Both the position numbers and the translations under genes were made by a program. From assembly GCA_050485385.1 (NCBI GenBank), contig JBJHBG010000028.1:1-45213 (forward strand): 45,213 nucleotides of DNA. The letters are read 5' to 3'. Source of the stretch: RECO01 sp050485385 (GTDB lineage Bacteria; Pseudomonadota; Alphaproteobacteria; Geminicoccales; Geminicoccaceae). How positions within the stretch are numbered: the first letter of the stretch is position 1; each line of letters begins with the position of its first letter. The notes under the pieces are model-generated. The model was given only the letters and a program-made list of their open reading frames with translations. It made no database searches and was not told the DNA's origin. Positions 16,800 to 24,866 of this stretch are shown in pieces.

Positions 16800-17552
16800 T
16801 CAGCCGACCGGTTCGGTCGGCGTGCGGATGATCGCGGCGAGGGAGGATGCGGTCTGCGTCGCCATGTCGACCGTGGTGAGCCGGCGCCCGGCCCGGAGCA
16901 CCGTGGCGCGGTCGGCCACGGCCGCCACGTCCTCCATGGCGTGGCTGACGAGCAGCACGGCCACGCCCGCCGCCCGCAGCCGGCGGACGAGGTCGAGCAC
17001 CACCGCCGTCTCGCGCACGCCGAGTGCCGCCGTCGGCTCGTCCATGACGATCAGCCGCGCGTTGCTTCGAAGCGCCCGGGCGATCGCCACCGCCTGACGC
17101 TGGCCACCGGACAGTCGCTCGATCCGCGCTTCCATGTCGGTGAGGTCGACGCCGACGCGGCCGAGCAGCGCCTTCGCCTCCGTGCGCATGCGCCGACGGT
17201 CGAGCACCGGTACGCCGAGCACGCGGCGGACGATCTCGCCACCCATGAACACGTTCTCGCGCACGCTCATGCGCGGTGCGAGGCCGAGGTCCTGGTGGAT
17301 CGTGGCGACGCCCCGCGCGAGCGCGTCCACGGGCGAGCGGAACCGGGCCGGCGCGCCGTCGACCTCGATGCTGCCGCCGTCCGGCACCTCGACGCCGGCG
17401 ACCAGCTTGACCAGGGTCGACTTGCCGGCGCCGTTGTCGCCGCAGAGCGCATGCACCTCGCCCGCACCCACTTCGAGATCGACGCCGCGCAGGGCCTCGA
17501 CGGCGCCGAAGGTCTTGCGTGCGCCGCGAACGGCGAGAACCGGAACCGTCAC
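16800..17552 (-). CDS. Sugar ABC transporter ATP-binding protein (single domain)
   Basis: The 250-residue ATPase powers sugar import. It shows Walker A GDNGAGKST, the Q-loop region IHQDLGLAPRMSV, signature LSGGQRQAVAIARAL and Walker B LIVMDEPTAAL, then the switch histidine in LLVSHAMEDV. CUT2-family ATPases such as RbsA and XylG usually carry two fused ATPase domains (about 500 residues); this one has a single domain, like FrcA of rhizobia. The GTG start at 17552 overlaps the stop of the binding-protein gene. It is the last gene of the kinase-permease-binding protein-ATPase unit. Confidence 0.92.
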   Translation of the reverse strand: MTVPVLAVRGARKTFGAVEALRGVDLEVGAGEVHALCGDNGAGKSTLVKLVAGVEVPDGGSIEVDGAPARFRSPVDALARGVATIHQDLGLAPRMSVRENVFMGGEIVRRVLGVPVLDRRRMRTEAKALLGRVGVDLTDMEARIERLSGGQRQAVAIARALRSNARLIVMDEPTAALGVRETAVVLDLVRRLRAAGVAVLLVSHAMEDVAAVADRATVLRAGRRLTTVDMATQTASSLAAIIRTPTEPVG

Positions 17553-18481
17553 TCCAGGAAGTCGCCGACGTTGGCGGCGTCGACGAGAACGGCACTGAGG
17601 AAAAGATAGGGACCGGCGGTGACGCTCTCCTTGGGCGCCCCCTCCACGGCGATGCGCTGCATCGCGTCGACTGCGGTCGCCCCCATCTGGTCGAAGGGGA
17701 TGGCGACGGTGGCGGTGAGGAGCGAGTCCGGATCGGCGATGCGGCGATAGGCCTCGGTGCCGCCGTCGATGGAGACCAGGACCACGTCGCCCTTCCGCAT
17801 GCCCTGGGCGGCGAGGAGGTCGTCGATGACGAAGGCCTGGCCGTCGAACGAGGCCCAGATGCCGTCGAAATTGCCCGCGTTCTGGAGGATCAGCGCCTCC
17901 ATGCCGTTGCGGACGTCGTCGCGCCAGCTCTGGGTGCGGGCCATGGTGTGGCTGCCCACCACCTCCACCGCCGTGTTCTCGGACAGCACGACGTCGAGCA
18001 CCTTGCCGCGGATGCGCGTGCCGACGTTGGACTCGAAGCGCTGCACGAGGATGTTGCCCTCGTAGCCGAGCTGGCCGAGCAGGTAGAGCGCGGAGTCGGC
18101 ACCGACGCCGTACTCGTCGGTCTGGATGTCGAACAGGATGTGCGGGCTGGTGCCGCTCATCACGGTGATGACGGGGATGCCCGCCGCCTCGGCCGCCTGC
18201 ATCTGCGCGTCGAACTCGACCGGCTTGGACATGGCGAGGATCAGGCCGTCGACGCCGCGCTGGATCAGATTGTCGATCTGCTCGGCGTGGGTGGGCAGGG
18301 CGCCGTTGGAATTCAGCACGGTGACGTTCCAGCCGAGCTCCTTGGCCCTGGCCTCGACCGCGTTGGCGACGCGGGCGTGGGTCTCGGAGGACATCTGGAA
18401 GGCGACGACGCCGAGATCGAAGGCGTGCGCCGCCGTGCCCGAGAGGAGCACGGCGGCGACGGCGAGGCTGCGGGCGAACAT
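17549..18481 (-). CDS. Periplasmic sugar-binding protein (CUT2/RbsB-like)
   Basis: The 310-residue protein starts with a Sec signal peptide (MFARSLAVAAVLLSGTAAHA), cleaved after AHA. The mature part has the periplasmic-binding-protein type 1 form: FQMSSETHARVANAVEARA, DNLIQRGVDGLILA, AAEAAGIPVITV, FDGIWASFDGQAF and a late VAIPFDQMGATAVDAM. The ligand is probably a mono- or disaccharide but cannot be named. GGAGGT precedes the ATG. The gene follows the permease by 32 bp and overlaps the ATPase gene by 4 bp. Confidence 0.92.
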   Translation of the reverse strand: MFARSLAVAAVLLSGTAAHAFDLGVVAFQMSSETHARVANAVEARAKELGWNVTVLNSNGALPTHAEQIDNLIQRGVDGLILAMSKPVEFDAQMQAAEAAGIPVITVMSGTSPHILFDIQTDEYGVGADSALYLLGQLGYEGNILVQRFESNVGTRIRGKVLDVVLSENTAVEVVGSHTMARTQSWRDDVRNGMEALILQNAGNFDGIWASFDGQAFVIDDLLAAQGMRKGDVVLVSIDGGTEAYRRIADPDSLLTATVAIPFDQMGATAVDAMQRIAVEGAPKESVTAGPYLFLSAVLVDAANVGDFLE

Positions 18482-18513
18482 GGAAGACCTCCTGCGGCTG
18501 TCTTGGTTCGTGG

Positions 18514-19455
18514 TCACAAGGAAAAGGCGGCCTGGCGCAGCGCCGCGGCGGAGACGGCGACGGAGCCGACGACGATCAGGCCGAGCACGATGTCCTGCCA
18601 GTAATAGGGCGCACCCAAGAGCACGAGCCCGTTCCCGAGCGTGGCGATGATCAAAGCACCGATGAACGTGCCGGCGACGTTGGGCTTGCCGGGGTCGATC
18701 ATGGTCATGCCGAGCAGTGCTGCCGCGATCGCCTTCAACAGGAAATCGCCCGCCATCTGCGGGGCGGCCGAGCTGAGGCTCGAGACCAGGAGTACGGCGC
18801 ACAGGCCGGAGGCGGCGCCGGAGACGATCAGGCCCGCGGCCTTCAGACGGCGCGTGGGGATGCCGGCGCGCCGGGCCGCGTCCGCCGCTTCGCCGGTCAT
18901 CTGCAAGTGCAGCCCGAAGCGGGTCCGCCGGCTCGCGAACCAGGCGACGGCGACGAGGGCGAGCATCAGCAGCGCCAGGTTGGGCAGGCCCGCGATCTCG
19001 CCGCGGGCGATCCAGAGAAAGTCCGCATCCCATCGGCCGACGAAGGAGACGCCGTCGGTCGCCATGAAGGCGAGGCCCGTCACCACCGAGGCGGTGCCGA
19101 GGGTGGCGATCAGGGACGGCACCTTGACCACCGTCACCAGCACGCCGTTGAGCACGCCGCCCGCCAGGCCGATGGCGAGGCCGACGACGGCGGCGAGTGG
19201 CCAGGCCACGCCGCCGTGCAGCAGCCCGCCGACGGCGACGGCGGCAAGGCTGGCGAGGGCGGCGAAGGACAGGTCGAGCTCGGCCGCGATCAGGGCGTAG
19301 GTGAAGCCCACCGCGAGAATGGCGAGAAAGCTCGTCTGCTTCAGGACGTTCAGGAGGTTGGCGGGGTTCGCGAAGTTCTGGGCGAAGGCGAGCAGCAGGA
19401 CGAAGACGACCAGCCCTGCAATGGCCGTACCGTAGGCCGCCGTGAACGCCCGCAC
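18514..19455 (-). CDS. Sugar ABC transporter permease (RbsC-like)
   Basis: The 313-residue inner-membrane protein has about 8-10 hydrophobic segments, starting with IAGLVVFVLLLAFAQ. It carries the CUT2 permease hallmarks: FLAILAVGFTYALIAAELDLS near residues 43-63, LVTVVKVPSLIATLGTASV, and IGALIIATLGNGLVLLG near the end. The cytoplasmic coupling loop is RRAGIPTRRLKAAGLIVSGA. It would form the channel with the neighbouring ATPase, probably as homodimers, given the single ATPase domain. Confidence 0.92.
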   Translation of the reverse strand: MRAFTAAYGTAIAGLVVFVLLLAFAQNFANPANLLNVLKQTSFLAILAVGFTYALIAAELDLSFAALASLAAVAVGGLLHGGVAWPLAAVVGLAIGLAGGVLNGVLVTVVKVPSLIATLGTASVVTGLAFMATDGVSFVGRWDADFLWIARGEIAGLPNLALLMLALVAVAWFASRRTRFGLHLQMTGEAADAARRAGIPTRRLKAAGLIVSGAASGLCAVLLVSSLSSAAPQMAGDFLLKAIAAALLGMTMIDPGKPNVAGTFIGALIIATLGNGLVLLGAPYYWQDIVLGLIVVGSVAVSAAALRQAAFSL

Positions 19456-19517
19456 CCCTGTCTCCTTGCCATGACGATCAGGTCAAAGAGCCGAAACCGG
19501 CGCGGCTGGCAAGCGCG

Positions 19518-20954
19518 TCATCGGGGCAGGTCGAGCAGGCCGTGGGCGGTGGCGCGGACCGTCGGCAGGGCGTCCCGGAACAGATGCAGGAGGGCGGCGC
19601 TGCGCAAGGCCCGGGCCGGGTCGGGCAGGATGCGCTCGGGCGTCGCGGCGATGCGCGTCGCGGCGAACTCGAGGTCCGGGTCCAGGCCGAGGGCGAGGCG
19701 GGCGCAGGCGAGGCCGCCGCGCAGCCCCGCCTCGTCGTCCGCAAAGACCAGGAGCGGGCGTTGCAGCACGTCGGCGCGGGCGCGCAGCCAATGCACATTG
19801 CGGCTGCTGCCGCCGGCGACGCGCACGGCGTCGACCGTCAGCCCCGCCGCCGCCTCCGAGCGCTCCAGGATGTCGCGGGCGGCGAGCGCCAGGCCCTCCA
19901 GCACGGCATGGGCGAGGTCGCCCGGACGGTGGTGCGCATCGAGCCCGGTGAACGCGCCGCGCAGCCGGTCGTCCCAGTGCGGCACCCGCTCGCCGCGGAG
20001 ATAGGGGTGAAAGAGGAGCGGAGCATGGCTGCGGTCCTGGAGAAGCGTGTCGAGATCGGCGCCGAGGAGACGCGCGATCCAGCCGAGCGTGTCGCCGCCG
20101 GCGAGGGTGGGGCCGCCGAGATGCCAGAGCCCGTCGCCCCAGCGAACCGTCATCAACCCCGGTGCCTCCGCCGGTGCCGGGCCGAGCAGCCCCACCACCT
20201 CGGTGCTGCCGGCCACGGTGTAGGCGGCGCCCTGTCGCAGCGCGCCGAGGCCGAGGACGGCAGCCCAACTGTCGTGCGAGACGAGGGCGACGACGGCACC
20301 CGCCAGGGCGGCGAGCGGGCCTGAGAGGCCAGCAGCGACAGGGCCGACGACGGCGCCCGGCGCCCGTACCGGGGGCAGGGGCGGCACCCGGAGCCCGGCA
20401 CGGGCCGCCAGCGACGGCAGGCCTTCGGTGGCGGCGAGCAGCCGGGCCGAGGCGACGGCATCGGTCGCGGCCGTGCCCGTGAGGCGCAAGCCGAGAAAGT
20501 CCTTCGGCTCCAGCACGAGGCGGGTGCGCGCCCACGCTTCCGGCTCGGCCTCGGCGAGCCAAGCGAGGCGCGCCAGCGGGTGAAAGGCGTCGAGCCGCGC
20601 CGCCTCGGGATGCGCCCGGATCTCGGGCCGTTCGAGGAGTGCGGCTGCGGTCGCGCCTGCCCGCCGATCGCGGAAGCCGAAGGCCGGGCGGACGACGGCA
20701 CCGCTCGCATCGAGCAGCACCTGCGTGCGGGTGAAGCCGGTGATCGCGACGGCGGCCACGGGTGCTGTCGGCGCGAGCGCTGCGACGGCCGCGGCGAGTG
20801 CTGCTTCCCACGTCGTCGGATCGGCCTCCGAGCGGCCGGCTTCCTCGACGAAGGCGAGCGGCACCGTCGCGGTAGCGCGCACGGCCCCCTCGTCGTCGAA
20901 CAGTGCCGCCTTGAGCCCGGACCCGCCGAGGTCGACGGCGAGGATCAGCGACAT
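19518..20954 (-). CDS. FGGY-family carbohydrate kinase
   Basis: The 478-residue protein begins with the phosphate-1 loop of the actin-like ATPase fold (LILAVDLGGSGLKAALFDD). It has VAGSTEVVGLLG in the middle and the FGGY signature-like block VRVAGGSSRNVHWLRARADV near residue 385. This family phosphorylates xylulose, glycerol, gluconate and similar sugars; the closest look is to xylulokinase or related sugar kinases. It is the first gene of the sugar import unit, which implies that it phosphorylates the imported sugar. The substrate is unknown. A repeat copy lies just upstream. Confidence 0.88.
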   Translation of the reverse strand: MSLILAVDLGGSGLKAALFDDEGAVRATATVPLAFVEEAGRSEADPTTWEAALAAAVAALAPTAPVAAVAITGFTRTQVLLDASGAVVRPAFGFRDRRAGATAAALLERPEIRAHPEAARLDAFHPLARLAWLAEAEPEAWARTRLVLEPKDFLGLRLTGTAATDAVASARLLAATEGLPSLAARAGLRVPPLPPVRAPGAVVGPVAAGLSGPLAALAGAVVALVSHDSWAAVLGLGALRQGAAYTVAGSTEVVGLLGPAPAEAPGLMTVRWGDGLWHLGGPTLAGGDTLGWIARLLGADLDTLLQDRSHAPLLFHPYLRGERVPHWDDRLRGAFTGLDAHHRPGDLAHAVLEGLALAARDILERSEAAAGLTVDAVRVAGGSSRNVHWLRARADVLQRPLLVFADDEAGLRGGLACARLALGLDPDLEFAATRIAATPERILPDPARALRSAALLHLFRDALPTVRATAHGLLDLPR

Positions 20955-20964
20955 GGCAGGCGAG

Positions 20965-21056
20965 GGACGGGAGGCTTTTGGCCCCCCGAGCCCCCCGGCG
21001 CGTGCTGACGGCAGGCGCCGTCAGCCGGGGGTTGCAGGGGGCCAAAAGCCCCCTGC
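20965..21056. repeat. GC-rich hairpin repeat, copy 4 (two opposed copies sharing the centre)
   Basis: From the left, GGGAGGC-TTTT-GGCCCCCC and a C-run read in plus orientation. The centre is GCTGACGGC (21004-21012) paired with GCCGTCAGC (21017-21025). From the right, a minus-orientation arm has a perfect 9-bp stem (21034-21042 with 21048-21056) around CAAAA. It fills the gap between the kinase gene and the DegT gene (20955-21087). Confidence 0.75.
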
Positions 21057-21087
21057 CACTTCGCGTTTCCCCAGCGCACTGGGTTCC

Positions 21088-22227
21088 TCAACGCGCGGCG
21101 GCGAGGCTCGTGCGAACCGCCTCGACGATCCGGTCCTGGGTGGGGGCGTCGAGATAGGGGTGCATGGGCAGGCTGAGGACGCGGTCGGCGTAGTCCTCGC
21201 AGACGGTCAGGCCGTTGCCGGCGGTCGGGAAGCGGGCATAGGCGGTCTGCCGGTGCATCGGCTTGCCGTAGTAGACGGCGGTGGGGATGCCGGTGGCCGA
21301 GAGCTGCGCCTGCACGTTCTGGCGGTCGGTGCCGTGCGGCAGGACCAGGGTGTACTGCGCCCAGATCGAGGTGCAGTCGGCGGCGACCGTCGGCACCTTG
21401 GCGACGTCGGCGAGGGCGTCGGCGTAGCGCTGGGCGATACGGTTGCGGGCGGCGATCTCGTCGTCGAAGACCTTCAGCTTCTCCAGCACGACGGCGCATT
21501 GGATGGTGTCCATGCGGCCGTTCATGCCGATGCGGACGTTGTCGTACTTGTCCTGGCCTTGGCCGTGCACGCGGAGCGAGGTGAGCACCTCGACCAGGGC
21601 GTCGTCCTCGAAGAAGACGGCCCCGCCGTCGCCGTAGCACCCCAGCGGCTTGGCCGGGAAGAAGCTGGTGGCGGTGAAGTCGCCGAAGGTGCCGAGCTTG
21701 GTGCCGCGATAGGTGGCGCCGAAGCCCTGGGCGGCATCGTCCATCAGCCAGAGGCCGTGCGCTTGGGCGATGGGGAGGAGGGCCGCGTAGTCGGCCGGGT
21801 GGCCGAAGAGGTCGACCGCGATGATGCCCTTGGGCTCGAGGCCTTCGGCCTTGGCGGTGGCGATGGCCTGCTCGACGCTGGCCGGGTCCATGCAGAAGGT
21901 GTCGGGGTCGATGTCGCAGAAGACGGGGCTGGCGCCGAGCCAGGCGACGACCTCGGCGGTGGCCGCGAAGGTGAAGGCGGGGCAGACGATTGCGTCGCCC
22001 GTGCGCACGCCCATGGCCATCAGGAAGAGGGCGAGGGCGTCGGTGCCGGAGGCGCAGGTGAGGCAGTGCTTCGCCCCGCAATAGGCGGCGAGTTCCCGTT
22101 CCAGCTCCTGGACTTCGGGCCCGAGGATGTAGCGGCCCTCGCGCACGACCTTCAAGACGGCCGCCTCGACCGCGGGGGCGATGCGCTCGCGCTGGCTTTG
22201 CAGGTCGATGAAGGGCAGGGGCGTCAT
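21088..22227 (-). CDS. DegT/DnrJ/EryC1/StrS-family aminotransferase
   Basis: The 379-residue PLP enzyme of the sugar aminotransferase family (WbpE/ArnB-like) transfers an amino group to nucleotide-linked keto-sugars. It opens with LPFIDLQSQRERI, has the GTDALALFLMAMGV cofactor segment, the aspartate in LMDDAAQGFGATYRG, and the PLP lysine in SFFPAKPLGCYGDGG. The C-terminus (VLSLPMHPYL) is also typical. No sugar-nucleotide genes surround it here, so its pathway (surface glycan or other) is not clear. ATG at 22227 has GAGGA about 10 bp upstream. Confidence 0.92.
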   Translation of the reverse strand: MTPLPFIDLQSQRERIAPAVEAAVLKVVREGRYILGPEVQELERELAAYCGAKHCLTCASGTDALALFLMAMGVRTGDAIVCPAFTFAATAEVVAWLGASPVFCDIDPDTFCMDPASVEQAIATAKAEGLEPKGIIAVDLFGHPADYAALLPIAQAHGLWLMDDAAQGFGATYRGTKLGTFGDFTATSFFPAKPLGCYGDGGAVFFEDDALVEVLTSLRVHGQGQDKYDNVRIGMNGRMDTIQCAVVLEKLKVFDDEIAARNRIAQRYADALADVAKVPTVAADCTSIWAQYTLVLPHGTDRQNVQAQLSATGIPTAVYYGKPMHRQTAYARFPTAGNGLTVCEDYADRVLSLPMHPYLDAPTQDRIVEAVRTSLAAAR

Positions 22228-22313
22228 GGTCGGCGGGTCCTCGATGGTGGTCGCGTCCGTTGGTCGGAGCCCCGGCCCGTGGCGTCAATGGCGAAGATGC
22301 AGGGCGGGCGTGC

Positions 22314-23756
22314 TCAGCCGGCCTCCGCCAAGGCTTCGCCGGTAAGGGCTTCGACCATCACGGCGGCGACGTCGGTGTTGTCGTGATACCGGTCGACGTC
22401 GCCCCAGCCGACGAGGTGGGTGTGCGGGTCGTGGCCGTGGCTCCGGGCAGCCAGGGCCTCGGCGCCGGGGCCGCCGGCCCAGATCGGCACCAGCTCGTTG
22501 GTGTGATCGTGGAAGTGCCACATCACCTCCGGCAACGCGCCGCGACCCCGGTTGACCACCGGCTGGAAGGCTTCGGTGTCGCTTCGGGGACCGTAGAGGA
22601 TGCCGTTGCCGTGGTCGGTGGTGACGATCAGCAGGGTCTCGTCGAAGCTGCTGTAGGCCTCGATCCAGGCGATGACCGCGGCAACGGCGCGGTCGAAGTC
22701 GAGCTGTTCCTCGATCAGCCGGGCGGTGGCGTTGGTGTGAGCGGCCCAGTCGACGGCACCGCCCTCGACCATCAAGAAGAAGCCGGCGTCGTGGTCGCCC
22801 AGCACCTGCAAGGCGCCCCGGCTCAGGGTGGCGAGGTCGGGCAGGTTCGGGTTGCGGTTGCCCATGCCCCGGCCGCTGCGGGAATACTGGAGCGTGGCGC
22901 CGACCTGGGGCACGCCCACGAGCCGCGCCTTGGTGCGCGCGAGGTCGCCCGCCGCCAGGGCCTCGAAGTCGGCGGCGGTCTCGATCCACTGGTACGCGGT
23001 CTCGCCGGCCCGCGCCCGCGCGAAGTGGTCGGGGCCGCCCATGAAGCGGAACGGGCGGTCGTCGTCGGGCACCGCCGCGCGGCCGTTGGTGTCGAACAGC
23101 GGATGGCCGCAGCCCATCATGACGTCGCAGAGACCCTCGTCGAACATCTCGCGGGCGATGCCCACATAGTCGTGCCGGCTCGGGTTGTGCGCGGCGAAGG
23201 CGGCGGGCGTGGCGTGGCTCAACTGCACCGAGGTGACGACGCCCACCGCCTTGCCGGCGGACTTGGCGAGGTCGCTCACCATCCGCACCGGGTGGCCCTG
23301 GTTGTCGACGTTGATGGCGTTGTTGAAGGTCTTGATGCCGGCGGCGAGCGCGGTGCCGGCGGCAGCGCTGTCGGTGAAGCCCTGCTTGACGTAGGCGTAG
23401 CCTGCAAAGTGATCGGCGTGGCGCTCGCTGGAGGTCTCGACGGGCGCTTTGGACCACGCTTCTGCCGCGTCGTAGCTGATCCGGCGGGCCGTGTCGTAGG
23501 TCGGCTCGCGGCTGGTGTTGAGGGGAAAGGTGGTCATCAGCGTGCGCACGGGCAGCCGGTCGTAGGGGCGCTGACCGAGCCTGCCGTCTTGGTAGTAGGC
23601 GGCGGCATTCCAGGTGTGAAAGCCGGCGCCGTCGCTGATCATGAGGATGACGTTGCGCGCGCTGGCAGCGGCCCGGGCGCGGCGCAACACCGCCGGGGCC
23701 GCGACGGCCGAGGCCGTGAGCAGCGCGAAGCGGCGGCGGTCGAGGGCGAGGGGCAA
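22314..23756 (-). CDS. Alkaline phosphatase family protein, Tat-exported
   Basis: The protein of about 480 residues belongs to the classic alkaline phosphatase family. The active serine motif is FTDSAAAGTALA. Metal ligands are in MISDGAG at the start, VEGGAVDWAAHTN and TTDHGNG, with a later histidine in HDPHTHLVGW. The N-terminus LALDRRRFALLTASAVAAPAV is a twin-arginine signal, implying folded export to the periplasm. TTG at 23756 with GGAG 8-10 bp upstream is chosen. A second TTG at 23810 overlaps the LysR-gene stop (TTGA) and would give 498 residues, so the start is open. It may be coupled to the regulator gene upstream. Confidence 0.88.
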   Translation of the reverse strand: MPLALDRRRFALLTASAVAAPAVLRRARAAASARNVILMISDGAGFHTWNAAAYYQDGRLGQRPYDRLPVRTLMTTFPLNTSREPTYDTARRISYDAAEAWSKAPVETSSERHADHFAGYAYVKQGFTDSAAAGTALAAGIKTFNNAINVDNQGHPVRMVSDLAKSAGKAVGVVTSVQLSHATPAAFAAHNPSRHDYVGIAREMFDEGLCDVMMGCGHPLFDTNGRAAVPDDDRPFRFMGGPDHFARARAGETAYQWIETAADFEALAAGDLARTKARLVGVPQVGATLQYSRSGRGMGNRNPNLPDLATLSRGALQVLGDHDAGFFLMVEGGAVDWAAHTNATARLIEEQLDFDRAVAAVIAWIEAYSSFDETLLIVTTDHGNGILYGPRSDTEAFQPVVNRGRGALPEVMWHFHDHTNELVPIWAGGPGAEALAARSHGHDPHTHLVGWGDVDRYHDNTDVAAVMVEALTGEALAEAG

Positions 23757-23806
23757 GGTGCGTTCTCCGGAGGCTCGGGCCACAAGGCCACGGACGGTGG
23801 GGGCTC

Positions 23807-24736
23807 TCAACCCGGACGTTCGACCGTGACCTCGGCGATGCCGGCCTCGAACACCTTGCGCATGTGCTCGGCGAGGGTGAGGAAGGCTTGGCCGCGGGCC
23901 GAACGCTTGCGCCAGACGAGGCCGACATGGCGCACGGGTTGGTCCGGGGCGAAGGGGATGACGCGCACGGCGGGGTCGCGCAGCGCCTCGGTGCGGATGT
24001 AGAGCGCGGGCAGGAAGGTGATGCCCATCCCCATGCCCGCCATCAACCGGAGCGTGTCCAGGCTCGTACCCTCGAAGTCGCGGGCGACGTTGGCGCCGAC
24101 GGCGGCGCAGAGTTCCTGCACCTGGATGTGCAGACGGTGGCCCGGCTCGAGGGCCAAGACGGTCTCGCCCCTGAGGTCGGCGGGGCCGACCTTGGCCGCG
24201 CGCGCCAGCGGGTGATCCACCGCCACCACGGCCATCAGCGGCTCCTCCAACAGCGGGGCGGTCTCCAGATGGTCGCCCGGGACCGGCAGCGAGACCAGGA
24301 TCGCGTCGAGCGCGCCGTCGTCCAGATCGTGCAGGAGGTTGTCGGTCGTCGCCTCGCGCACGAACAGGCGGAGGTCGGGAAAGGCCGTGTGCAGATGCGG
24401 CACGACCAGGGACAGGAGATAGGCCCCGAGCGTCGGCACGGCACCGAGACGGATCGTGCCGACGGGGTGCGGCCCACCGCGCCGGGCCAGCTCGCGGATG
24501 TCCTCGACGTCGCGCAGGATGCGCCGGGCGCGCGCCACCACCTCGCGCCCGAGCGGGGTAAGGATCACCCGCGCCTTGCGGTCACGCTCGACGAGTTGGC
24601 CCTGAAGGCGGCGTTCCAGCTCCTTGAGCTGGCCCGAAAGGGTGGGCTGGCTGACGTGGCAGCGTTCGGCGGCACGGCGGAAGTGCACCGTGTCGGCAAG
24701 GGCGACGAGGTAGCGGAGCTGTTGCAGGCTGGGCAC
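23807..24736 (-). CDS. OxyR-like LysR-type regulator lacking the peroxidatic cysteine
   Basis: The 309-residue protein has a winged helix-turn-helix at residues 3-60 (SLQQLRYLVALADTVHFRRA, CHVSQPTLSGQLKELERRL) and a regulatory domain aligning with OxyR (TSLDTLRLMAGMGMGITFLP). In E. coli OxyR the segment GHCLRDQ holds Cys199 and a second cysteine 9 residues later. Here the segment reads GHRLHIQVQELC, with arginine at about residue 201 and the resolving-type cysteine kept at about 210. It is therefore unlikely to form the peroxide-sensing disulfide. GTG at 24736 is the start; longer forms run into the divergent BI-1 leader. Targets may be the neighbouring phosphatase or BI-1 genes. Confidence 0.87.
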   Translation of the reverse strand: MPSLQQLRYLVALADTVHFRRAAERCHVSQPTLSGQLKELERRLQGQLVERDRKARVILTPLGREVVARARRILRDVEDIRELARRGGPHPVGTIRLGAVPTLGAYLLSLVVPHLHTAFPDLRLFVREATTDNLLHDLDDGALDAILVSLPVPGDHLETAPLLEEPLMAVVAVDHPLARAAKVGPADLRGETVLALEPGHRLHIQVQELCAAVGANVARDFEGTSLDTLRLMAGMGMGITFLPALYIRTEALRDPAVRVIPFAPDQPVRHVGLVWRKRSARGQAFLTLAEHMRKVFEAGIAEVTVERPG

Positions 24737-24772
24737 GTTCCATAGGCCTTTCGGATCAAAAAGCCGGCTCAA

Positions 24773-24787
24773 ATCGATTGGAACGAT
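24773..24787. promoter_or_regulatory. Candidate LysR/OxyR-type operator (T-N11-A)
   Basis: ATCG (24773-24776) and CGAT (24784-24787) form an inverted repeat with a 7-bp spacer. This is the same spacing as the ATAG-N7-CTAT half-site of OxyR, and it contains T-N11-A. It lies between the regulator gene and the BI-1 gene. A second half-site at the usual spacing was not seen. Confidence 0.4.
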
Positions 24788-24792
24788 CAAGC

Positions 24793-24832
24793 GCGGCACG
24801 CCACTTGAGTTGCACGTGGAGAGCGTGGCCGC
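24793..24832 (+). ncRNA. Bulged stem-loop in the BI-1 leader (candidate ybhL-type leader RNA)
   Basis: GCGGCACGC (24793-24801) pairs with GCGTGGCCGC (24823-24832) with one bulged G, and CAC/GTG pairing inside closes a loop. It ends 34 nt before the start of the BI-1 gene. A conserved leader RNA upstream of ybhL/BI-1 genes has been described in alphaproteobacteria. Membership of that family is not shown here, only the position and the fold. Confidence 0.35.
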
Positions 24833-24866
24833 CAAGTGCGGCCGTTCGAACCGGAGGAACGGACAG

